Positions 55,521 to 64,000 of a stretch of DNA of 64,000 nt are shown here, piece after piece. Made by a program: the position numbers and the translations under genes. This DNA comes from Lunularia cruciata (Eukaryota > Streptophyta > Marchantiopsida > Lunulariales > Lunulariaceae). Below the pieces are notes generated by a model, which saw only the letters and a list, made by a program, of their open reading frames with translations, made no database searches and was not told the DNA's origin. Within the stretch, counting starts at the first letter, position 1, and every line of letters starts with the position of its first letter. The stretch covers positions 59,764,911-59,828,910 of the forward strand of contig OX419760.1 of NCBI GenBank assembly GCA_948567375.1, written 5' to 3'.

Positions 55521-56105
55521 GGTTGATGATTACTCTAGGAGAAGTATAGGTCTACATCATGAAGAAAAAATAAGAGGTCTTCTCTATCTTTAAACAATGG
55601 AAGGTGATGATGAAGAGACAAACTGGAAGGAAGGTGAAGATTTTGAGAGCTCATAATGGTAGAGAATACAAATCTGGAGAGTTTGATAGATATTGTAAGA
55701 GTGAAGGGATAATTCATCACTTTACCATACTGGGTACCCCTAAAAAAAATGGTTTGGCAGAGTAGATAAATCATACACTCTTGGAGAAAGCAAGAAGTAT
55801 GTTAAGCAACACCGGATTGAAAAATATTTTTTGTGCAGAAGCTATAAATACGGCTTGTCATTTGGTAAACATTTCTCCCTCTATCGCTATTGAGTGTAGG
55901 ACACCTATGGAAAATGGATAGGTTAGCATGTTGATTACTCTTCACTTAGAGTGTTTGGATGCATAACTTATGTTCATATTCAACAAGAACAAAGGACAAA
56001 GTTAGATCCCAAATCTAGAAAATGTATATCCTTGGGATATGAGAAGGATACAAAGGGATATAGATTATGAGATCCAGAAAGGTTTTTTCTTGTTGTGAGT
56101 AGGGA
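55521..56105 (+). pseudogene. Copia integrase relic
   Basis: It begins at DDYSR, the first core block. TGRKVKILRAHNGREYKSGE (55630-55680) is the second acidic block, with His for Asp. HHFTILGTPKKNGLAE (55725-55765) has the third, and HTLLEKARSML and ACHLVN follow. RVFGCITYVHI (55950-55980) and KSRKCISLGYEKDTKGYR (56010-56070) are the typical integrase C-terminal end. Several frame changes. Confidence 0.75.
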
Positions 56106-56129
56106 TGTAGTTTTGGTGAGACTAGTACA

Positions 56130-57190
56130 ATGAAGACTATTACTATAGCAAAAGAAAAGAAAAAACAAACTCAGTCAGATTTTGTGAAGATAGATATTGA
56201 TCTTGGAAATGAAGACATCTCACCTTTTGTAGATCTACCAAGTGAACCATTAGAAGAGCAAAGTCCAGAAGTGATTCATGATCATGGATATCCAAAGAGG
56301 GATAAAAGGCATCCAAAAAGATTTGATGATTCATTTGTAGCTTATGCTCTTCTTATGGAGAATGGTGAGCCTTCTTCATATGAAGAGGCAATGCAAGCTC
56401 AAGAGTGTCAAAAGTGGCATTGTGCAATGGAAGAGAAGATGAAGTCTTGGCCAAAAACCAAACATGGAGACTTGAAAATTTGCCTATGGGAAAGAAGGAA
56501 ATTGGTTGTAGATGGATATTTTGGAGGAAGGAATGACTTTCAAAACCAAGTGGAGATCAATACAAAGCAAGGCCTGTAGCAAATGGTTACAGCCAAAAAG
56601 AAGGTATTGACTTCAATGAAATCTTTTCACCAATCGTAAAAACCTCTTCAATTCATGTACTATTGGCAATAGTTGCATTGCATAACTTGCAGTTAGAACA
56701 ACTTGATGTTACAATTTCTTTTTTACATGGAGAATCTGAGGAGGAGATTTACATGCATCAACCTGAAGGTTTTGTGGTACCAAGGAACCAAAACTTGGTT
56801 TGCAGGTTACAAAAGTCTTTATATGGACTAAAGCAAAGTCCAAGACTTTGGTATATGAAATTTGGTGCTTTCATGTTGAAGCATGGATATAATAGAAGTG
56901 AATCAAATTGTTGTGTGTACCTCAAGAAGCTACATGGACCTAGAGTATTTGATTTAATCATCTTAGTACTATAGGTGGATGATATACTATTGTTGTGGAG
57001 TATATGGTTGAGGTGGAGAAATTAAAAGCACAACTTGGTAACGTGTTTGATGTGAAGGACTTGGGTTCTTCAAAAAGAATGCTTGGGATTGAAATCCACC
57101 TAGACAGGAGCAAAGGAAAGTTACAGATATCTCAAAGGAAAGTTATGGATATCTCAAAAGAGATATTTTGAAAATTACTTGCTAGATTTG
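56130..57190 (+). pseudogene. Copia reverse transcriptase relic
   Basis: The linker frame 56130-56579 ends ...RFDDSFVAYALL and EEAMQAQECQKWHCAMEEKM, the lead-in to copia RT. Then YSQKEGIDFNEIFSPIVK, LEQLDVTISFLHGESEEEIY (56690-56750; normally Q-M-D-V-x-x-A-F-L-x-G), MHQPEGFV, LQKSLYGLKQSPRLWY and, near 56980, VDDILLL (catalytic D-D). The Asp pair is kept, but stops surround it. Confidence 0.8.
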
Positions 57191-57365
57191 GCATGGAGAA
57201 TGAAAAACCAGTGAACACTCCAATAGCAAGTGATTTTAGGATATCATTGGAGCAATGTCCATCAAATAAGGAGGAGAGAAAAATTATGTCAAATATTCCT
57301 TATGTTAGTGCTGTTGGGATTTTGATGTATGTTATGGTCTGCACTAGACCAACATCTCATATGTT

Positions 57366-57974
57366 GTGAGTATGGTGAGTAGATACATGGCAAATCCAAG
57401 GAAACAACACTGGGAAGTTGTGAAGTGGATACTTTGTTACTTGAAAGGGACTATAAATATTTGCATTGTTGTTGATGTGGAGGAGAACCAAGAAGGAGGA
57501 ATTAAAGGGTATGTAAATTCTGATTTTTCCGAAGACTTGGATAAGAGAAGGTCTACAACAAGATTTGTTTTTACACTTGTTTGTGGTGTAGTAAGTTGGA
57601 AGTCTACTCTCCAATCTAATGTTACTTTTTCTACTATAGAGGCAGAATATATAGCAACAATTGAGGCTGCCAAAGAGGCAATATGGCTACAAAGATTAGC
57701 CAAGGATGTTGGACTCCCTAACATGAACTCCACACTTTTTTGTGATAGCCAAAGCGCTATTCACTTGGCCAAGAATCAAGTATATCATTCAAGGACAAAG
57801 TATATTGATGTGAGACATCATTTTATCAAGGAATCTGGGACAAATGATGAGATCAATTTGCAAAAGATTGGCAAAGAGGTAAATGCAGCTAATATGTTGA
57901 CTAAACTTGTTCCTATTGAGAAGTTCAAGTTATGCATGAACATACTGAATGATCAATGTTGCTCTTTAGGATGA
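57366..57974 (+). pseudogene. Copia RNase H (uninterrupted frame)
   Basis: 202 codons open: WEVVKWILCYLKGTINICIV, GYVNSDFSEDLDKRRSTTRF (Asn where the family has a first catalytic Asp, in Y-x-D-x-D), SWKSTLQSNVTFSTIEAEYI (catalytic Glu), LFCDSQSAIHLAKNQVYHSR (catalytic Asp), TKYIDVRHHFIKE and NAANMLTKLVPIEKF. It is the C-terminal part of a polyprotein, not a gene with its own start. The frame is intact but the enzyme is probably dead. Confidence 0.8.
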
Positions 57975-57988
57975 TATAGTGGATACAA

Positions 57989-58003
57989 GCAAAAGGTGGA
58001 GAT
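57989..58003 (+). other. Copia polypurine tract
   Basis: GCAAAAGGTGGAGAT lies directly before TGTTATG, the start of the 3' LTR. Confidence 0.75.
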
Positions 58004-58403
58004 TGTTATGTTTGGCTTGTTATCAATAACTTGACTGATCAAGAGCAAGAGCAAACATGATTGATGAAACATGCTGTGAGGATAGAGACAGTCACTTGTC
58101 TCGATATATTCAGTCATTACTAAGGCTAAGTATTAAAGTGACTAGATATCTTCAATGAATATCTTCAATGAAGTCCCACAAATCAATATTCTGGAGGATG
58201 ACCGTGCTGAGGGATTATCTCTGTCATATATATATATATAAGAAATAAAGGTTCAAAGGTTGATGTGAGCCTGTTTCAGACGTGGAGGTAGCTTCCGAGA
58301 CATGGAGTGAACTCCGTTATTTCCTGTTGTTCTCTGATGTATGTAATAATGGGCTTTATGATGTGTATTGCGAGAGGTCTTGGGAGACTCGTGTTTTCTA
58401 ACA
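58004..58403 (+). repeat. Copia 3' LTR
   Basis: It begins TGTTATGTTTGGC and ends GTGTTTTCTAACA (400 bp). It contains a short TA microsatellite at about 58228-58241, followed by AAGAAATAAAGG, a plausible polyadenylation region. It has a single CACTTGTCTCGATAT unit, unlike the 3-4 units at 37735-38100. Confidence 0.8.
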
Positions 58404-59146
58404 TAAACATCCCACGTTATTTGGTGTGCCACAAGTTAATATGGTATGCTTCTTCAGTATGTTACTCGAATTTCCTCCAGTCCAGTCGTTGTGAATTTTC
58501 CTTGTGCTCATAAAGGGGATCAATGCCGTTCTGCTTCCTTTACTTGATCGCTCTCTCCGGCTTGTGGTCCAACACAAGGAAAACTCTCAACACATTGGTA
58601 CTCTGCATATTCATTTCATACCCTTGGGAAAATTCATCCTCGATACGAGAATTACAATCTTTTTAATAAATAGATGTGCATGCACCTCACATGATAGCCC
58701 TGTTATTTTGCACATGAAATGTTAATTAAAGCAATTTCAAACGAATTTCAGTGTCCACTTTGGCAGGAAAATGCTCTTCCCATCGTAGTAAAATAGGTCT
58801 CTCATGTTATACATCTACAAGATTTGGCATTGGAATGTAAATCTCACCTGGTTTCAGCACGACCTAGGCATAAAACTACACATAGAGAGATTACTCCGAA
58901 AGACAATATGTTTGCAGCTTCCAGTGGTTATCATAGAAATTATCTTTGCAGCTTCGGGTAGTTATAATCAGCAAAACTAGGAAGACGGCACGATGAGTCA
59001 CTTGCCCGTAAAAGGGAAGAAAGATTTACTACGACTTCTGTACAGTTCTTTTACAGAACTCTCTGCTCCACCTTCTACGTACGAGCTTTCAGTAGTTGGA
59101 AGTGGGCGTAATGGTCTCCAGTCCAGCTTTTACTTTCTCTATCGCA
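58404..59146. other. No gene recognised; downstream of dioxygenase gene
   Basis: Between the copia LTR and the stop codon of the minus-strand dioxygenase. It probably holds the 3' UTR of that gene near 59000-59146. I could not identify one definite polyadenylation signal. Confidence 0.3.
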
Positions 59147-60990
59147 CTAAGGCGACGTTACAACAACGGAGTTTGACTTGATCGCATAGTGCTCAATTTG
59201 AATATCTTCTCCATACTGTTTGAAGTTCCCATCATTTCTCTTCCTCTTGAAGTATCCGTAGTTGATAGGTGTATACCTTGCAGGATTGCTCTCACCCAAA
59301 AGTTCTGGAACAGGGGCGACATCCGTTTCCGGACCAGGATTGAAGAACATAGGGAAAGAAAGTCGCGCTCTGTTCTCGTTCACAACCACTTGGTGTTCAA
59401 TGCTTTGGAATTTATCATTGCTCCATACCTGTCAAGCGGAGCCCGATGCAAACTCCTCAGATCAAAAAGCAAGATAAATGAACTGTAGGAAAGCTGGGAT
59501 CTCTGCTCTATGCAAACAGATAGGCAACAAGAAAACCCTTTGAGGCACACAGAAGAAGACCGTGTCTCATTCTAGCGCAGGAAGTATTCGTTAGACCAGA
59601 TTTTGCATCCAGAGTTTAAACTGCAGCTCGACTGATAGTCACACTGACTTGTGTGGGACTTGCCTGATTTTGCAACAAGCTGCATTGATAACTATATCTC
59701 AAGATCTAGAGTTGAAAATTCTGAAACCATGATCTCAGTATAATTAGGTTGATGCAATGATCTTTCAACATCTACCGCAGAAGACCCTGAAGCCATTATG
59801 TCAACATAATTAGAGGGGTGCCTTGCCCAGGGACAAGTTCATTACCTGAAACATGGCACCAATGTTGATCACAAAAGCGTCAGGCCTTGGTTTTACACCA
59901 ATCCATTCCCCATCGCTCCGTCTGACTTGAAGGCCTCCGACGTCATCTTGCACCAGAATAGTGAAAGCACTGGGATCTTTATGTCTGCTAACACCAAGGG
60001 CCCGATCGGCAATAGGACAAGCTGGATAGTAATTGACACGAATAGTCGAAGTGTGTTTCTCAAAATACTTGAAAAGGTGCTCTCCTGGTAGACCAAGGCT
60101 CTGTGTCAAAAGCCTTAACATCTTAAAAGCAAGCACCTCTGTTGCTTTAGCATACCTCTCGCAAGCATATCTGTCATCATCCAAGATACAAACATAAAGC
60201 TTACAATTTGATCATAAGATTCAGTATATCACCATCAGCTCACTACACTCCAATCTCTAAACACTCGAGTCCTAATCATTACACAGGGTCTCAGGATACC
60301 TTAAGGTGGTTAAAATTGTGAAACTGGACGTGACAGAGCAAACCGTATAATCAGACGTTCAAGACCACAGATTAATTCAACGTTGTCTAAAACTTTACAA
60401 TCTTGCTAATTCCAACTTCCATACGTACAAGCTTATTAAATAGTACTGTACCTCAGGCCAGAAGGATTTTGCGGCCACTGATTGGTAAGATTCTTCAGAG
60501 TCGTGCCTGTCTCGTCGGGGAGTTTAGCAGAATCTCGGACAACGAAATCAAAGACCTCCTTCCAATCCCTGTGATTCTTAGTCAGCTCTGCACTATAGTA
60601 GCCCAATGGAAGATCAAACTTTCTGACAACTTTGTCCTTCTCCTCGATGGGAAGCGTGAAAAAAGAGATGGCTTGCTTCTTTATCTCATCAATGAGACCC
60701 AGAGGAACACCATGGTTGAGAACCTGAAAGAAACCCCACTCTTCAGCTGCTTTCCCTACCTCAAGAATCACCTTCCCTATTTGCTCCTCGTCCCCCGAGC
60801 TTAAGGGGCCTAGGTCTATAACAGGTATCTGATCGTTGGGTGATTCGAAATATTCATTGTGCTTGATCTTTGGCCGATACTGTGGATCCAGCACAAACGA
60901 AGAATCTCTCGGGTCCAATCCTTGAGGAGGAACAACATCCTCAATTCTTGCTTTTGCCAACCCTTCCGTCAGAGTGCTTTCGAGTCCCAT
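59147..60990 (-). CDS. 2-oxoglutarate/Fe(II)-dependent dioxygenase, three exons
   Basis: Exons 60990-60452, 60170-59846 and 59428-59147, with GT-AG introns of 281 and 417 bp, join in frame into 381 residues. The family uses 2-oxoglutarate and O2 to oxidise small molecules in the cytosol. N-terminal DIOX_N: QIPVIDLGPLSS (about 54-65) and EEWGFFQVLNHGVP (about 83-96). Catalytic fold: VNYYPACP (225-232), the iron ligands His243 and Asp245 in SRHKDPSAFT, and His300 in IEHQVVVNENRARLS, with Arg310/Ser312 binding 2-oxoglutarate. All core residues are present. The block YYSAELTKNHRDWKEVFDF recalls the DOXC class with flavonol-synthase-like and hormone-modifying enzymes; the substrate cannot be told. 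The start at 60990 gives the usual length. This is the one apparently functional gene here. Confidence 0.9.
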
Positions 60991-61895
60991 TATCCTTGTC
61001 TTCCCTCACCTACAGCTAGAACATTCATTTCAAACAGAGACATAAATCCCGTTTCTTTTACCAAAGATGGACATATTATGATTTCGAACAGGAATTCAAG
61101 ACAAATAACACAGGTGAAGTGAGATTATTCGAACCCATCCGGAGGTGGTTGGGACTAAATTTAACGTCACTGAATACCAATGGCGAACAAGCATGCAATT
61201 GGAGCAGTTGAGGCGATCAATTCAGCAGGAAGACCAGCCACTAACCGTTTTAACAGTGAGGATTTGAACGTTCGACTGCAGGCAAGATCTACAGTTGTGG
61301 AACCAGGACTGAAGACTAATTTCTTGCACTGAAGACTATGTTGAATCTGAAAGGGTCTCCAATTGCAAAGCAAAGGAAGAAGAACCCCTGCGCACAAGTA
61401 CGAAGATCAACTCCTAGTAATCACTGATTTCACAGCGCACGAACTCAATTAGTAATGACTGTCTAATTCCGCTAATTCCCTAAATTCAATGCACAGACAT
61501 AATCTGTTTTGACCTCTTCGGCCAAATTGAATTCAATCCTGATAAGTCTCGCAGCGTTCTGATGTCAAACATTCTTCGTTACCTCGGTTTAGAAACCTGG
61601 CCAAATGCTAGATAGCCACTGTTATCATCAACTCATACAAGTTCGGAAATAAAGGTAGAATATGAGTCTGTGCGATTGAATTTTCTCTCATCTTCTTTTC
61701 GTTCTTTGTCATCTTTCTAGAAGGTAATTGCCTAAGTTGTTTCTCGAACGATTGCGATAGCGCTTTGTTTCGATCGAACTCCTGTTCGAAGGTTCGTCGT
61801 TTGATTCGGTACAATGAACCTGACCATGTTTAATGCACTGTCCAAAATGTAGCGTACAATTTGTATATAGAATATATTATGTAAAGTGGGGAAAA
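60991..61895. other. Upstream region of the dioxygenase; no gene recognised
   Basis: It holds the 5' flank of the minus-strand dioxygenase. I cannot point to a convincing TATA box or other promoter element. Minus-strand frames at 61397-61167 and 61814-61608 show no family resemblance. Confidence 0.3.
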
Positions 61896-61899
61896 GGGC

Positions 61900-62815
61900 G
61901 ACTCACTTAGAACACATGGGAAGACCGTCAAGGACAAGGGGAACAAATGAGGTAAAATGGGGCTAGGTCCCAAGAGATATGTACCACCGCACCTAATATA
62001 CACTAGCTATGCAAGGCACCAATACGAGAAATCTACCCTACCCCAACTAATATATCGGAGCTGTACAAGACCCCAATGCATCCCGGTTACGACATGATAA
62101 ATCTACCCTCACGCACCTGCGATATCAAAGCTATGCAAGTGGTAATGTTTATAAACTACTAAGCATCCTAAGCTATGCAAGTGGTAAAATCTATGATAAT
62201 CTACCCTCACACACCTAAGATATCCGAGCTACGCAAGTGGTAAGGTCTACAAACTATCATAGCATCTTGAGCTATGCAAGTGGTAAGTCTACAAACTACT
62301 AGAGCATCCTAATAAACATCACCTTCTTCAATTGCTTTCTTGTGATTGATGTTATAAATTTACTTTCCCACACCTAAGATATTCGAGCTATAAATGGCAA
62401 GGTCTAGAAACTACTAGAGCATCCTAATAAACATCAACTATTATGATTGCTTTCTTGTGATTACTTTCCTATGGATCACCAACCAATGCTCTCTCTAGAG
62501 CAATGGACATATGATGTCTAAAGTATACTACGAAGTATGCAAGTGAGAGTGGTATTTCCCCATGTCTAATATGATACATTCTCATGCATTCCCTTACAAT
62601 TGTGTCAAATGTCGTGTCCATCACTACATATAACTCCAAGGCTAGAGGTACAAAGAGGTGACCTCATTGCATACCCTTATCCTTGGAGACCTTGTGTGTT
62701 ACTACTCCGCTCGCTGCCCATCTAGGAGGATGAGTAATCACTCCCTCCAAAAATACACCATGCGTAATACACCATCTATAACCACAACATCCACCAATGT
62801 TACCTACTAAAGGAA
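61900..62815 (-). mobile_element. RT-endonuclease element relic (copy 3)
   Basis: Diverged minus-strand relative of 38310-39020. Shared blocks are CACATGGGAAGACCGTC / GGATGGGAAGACCCC, ATGGGGCTA, and, in reverse order, the coding region from 62850 to 62440 with a THPPRWAAS-like segment, KVSKDKGMQ, and counterparts of FVPLALEL and FDTFARE. The frame has stops and indels. Its downstream part (61990-62430) contains about five irregular copies of an AATCTACCCT...GAGCTATGCAAGTGGTAA unit that is single in the 38-kb copy. Confidence 0.65.
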
Positions 62816-62992
62816 TCTTCTTGAGAAGCTTCTCTATTACCTTGGCTTGCACTCCAAGAGTCTTGCATGTTCCTTATAACAACCAAAGCCCAAGGTCATG
62901 ATAGGCATTTAGAGTTTCACTCATTCAAGAGTCCTAATATGATCTTTCACTTTGGTATTCCATTCTCCTATTTCTCTCCTCTGTCTTTTACA
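62816..62992 (+). repeat. G2 copy 2, 3' part of 5' LTR
   Basis: It matches the end of the G2 LTR: GAAGCTTCTTGAGAAGCTTCTC-like start, CACTCATTCAAGAGTCC, CCATTCTCCTATTTCTCTCC and the terminal TTTTACA. The LTR start is missing where it meets the endonuclease relic. It adds a short extra segment (TTTCACTTTGGTATT). Confidence 0.75.
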
Positions 62993-63005
62993 TTGGTATA
63001 AGAGC
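62993..63005 (+). other. G2 copy 2 primer-binding site
   Basis: TTGGTATAAGAGC follows the LTR end and differs by one base from the initiator-tRNA-Met site TTGGTATCAGAGC. Confidence 0.75.
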
Positions 63006-64000
63006 AGGAATGGGATGGATGGAATTTATGGCCCACCAAACCATTGGAATTTCATGTCCATGTTCTACCTAAATATCATTTCACGTAATTCATCATCTCA
63101 TGCTTGGGCAGATTTTTTTGAATGCGATCACCTTGTCCAATGAACACTTGGTACTTTCAATTGTAACTTATGGAGAACAATGGACGGGTTACATCTACAT
63201 GTTAACTTAGATTAACTATAGATATTTTGATAGAGTAGTAGTCATGGCGGCAATGCCTGAGGTTAGCATTGCCATGCAACAACAAATTGAGCACCTTATT
63301 TGATTTTGGAAGAACAAGATCATCAACAACAAGAGCATGTAGAGAGAGCACCATTTTGAGAAGGAGAAGAGCAAATCCAAAGCCCAAGGTATTTGAAGGC
63401 AATAATCTTTTGTTTCATTGTGAACATTATTTCAAAGCTTATAATTTTCAAGATGAACAAAAATAAGTTCTCTTGGCTTCAAGCCAATTAGATGGAGTGG
63501 CAAAGCTATGGTGGCGGTTTTGAGTGGAGCAAGCTAAATGGAAAATTATTGCACCAATCTTGACATGTGTAAAATTCAAGAGTGCAATAATTAGTCAATT
63601 TTAAGCTATAAATGCCACACGAGCCACACAAGATAGATTGGCAGAGTTGAATCAAATTGGTTCTATAAGAAGCTATATCATGCAATTTCAAAACATCATT
63701 ATGCAAATTCAAGATATATTGGAAAGTGAAGCTCTAGATAGATTTGGGATGGGCTTGAAGTCACAAACTAAATTAGAGGTGACGTGCAAGAGCCAAAACA
63801 CTTGGAGGAAACCATGCATTTGGTTGAGCATTTTGGTTCCTTGGTTGCAATAACTTGGTCTCAACCTCAACCTTCACAAAACCTAGCAATACACTACACA
63901 TGGGTGGAAGAGCCGGCACTAGTGGAGATTAATGTCGTCCAAAGGAGACCACTTGGTATTATAGATAGAGAAAGATTGCAAAAAAGTGGTGGTTGCTTTT
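63006..64000 (+). pseudogene. G2 copy 2 leader and gag, cut by window end
   Basis: The leader matches 13004-13250. The gag ATG at 63244 opens MAAMPEVSIAMQQQIEHLI, then a stop (TGA at about 63301). Capsid pieces follow at 63410-63850 (LNQIGSIRSYIMQFQNIIMQ and SEALDRFGMGLKSQTKLEV). This copy lacks the S solo LTR that splits copy 1, so it supplies the empty insertion site. The element continues beyond the window. Confidence 0.75.

Larger units (their letters stand above)
55521..58403 (+). mobile_element. Ty1/copia element, 3' half
   Basis: From integrase to 3' LTR: a partial integrase core, RT and RNase H in the copia order (integrase before RT), then a polypurine tract and LTR 58004-58403. The 5' half is missing at the junction with the G1 3' LTR. 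Stops are common up to 57360 and absent from the RNase H frame. The LTR belongs to the family also seen at 37735-39502. Confidence 0.85.

Overview
This window is nuclear DNA of a land plant with a large, repeat-rich genome. It has GT-AG introns, a plant 2-oxoglutarate dioxygenase, an NB-ARC/LRR immune-receptor locus, and Ty3/gypsy, Ty1/copia, LINE and Mutator-like elements. The long intergenic stretches and the alpha/beta-hydrolase fused to the NB-ARC protein suggest a gymnosperm or another non-flowering lineage. This is inference: no single sequence here fixes the species.

Left half (1-31050), mobile DNA almost throughout. 1-3278: minus-strand piece of gypsy family G1, with its LTR at 2602-3278. 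3316-3495: a gypsy pol tail. 3591-4186: a solo LTR of family S. 5870-12298: a Mutator-like (MULE) transposon with inverted repeats of about 390-440 bp, a near-9-bp target duplication and a decayed transposase. 12417-18908: a chromodomain gypsy element (G2) with both LTRs, interrupted by an S solo LTR at 13257-14000. 19507-20243: an inverted S solo LTR. 21970-23330: another minus-strand G1 gag relic. 23400-24900: very AT-rich DNA. 25310-31050: a LINE with about eight degenerate 175-bp monomers in front of ORF1 and ORF2.

Middle (33140-39502): a minus-strand hydrolase-NB-ARC-LRR locus (37580 down to 33140). It carries several frameshifts, an altered P-loop and an inverted ARC2/MHD segment. Next to it are tandemly expanded copia-type LTR sequences surrounding an open 208-codon frame for a restriction-endonuclease-like (PD-(D/E)XK) domain. 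That domain is the C-terminal part of an RT-endonuclease retroelement whose RT region lies at 44080-47942; a third relic lies at 61900-62815. Tandem repeats occupy 40200-41260, and a possible orphan 3' exon sits at 41985-42119.

Right (44080-64000): a nested stack. The RT-endonuclease relic is cut by an S LTR and then by a long gypsy G1 copy (47943-55520), which is joined directly to the 3' half of a copia element (55521-58403). The only gene that looks intact is a three-exon 2OG-Fe(II) dioxygenase on the minus strand (60990-59147). The window ends in the 5' part of a second G2 element (62816-64000). The mobile elements have no metabolic link to the two host genes; their interest lies in their nesting, their unusual domain layouts and the breaks they may have caused.
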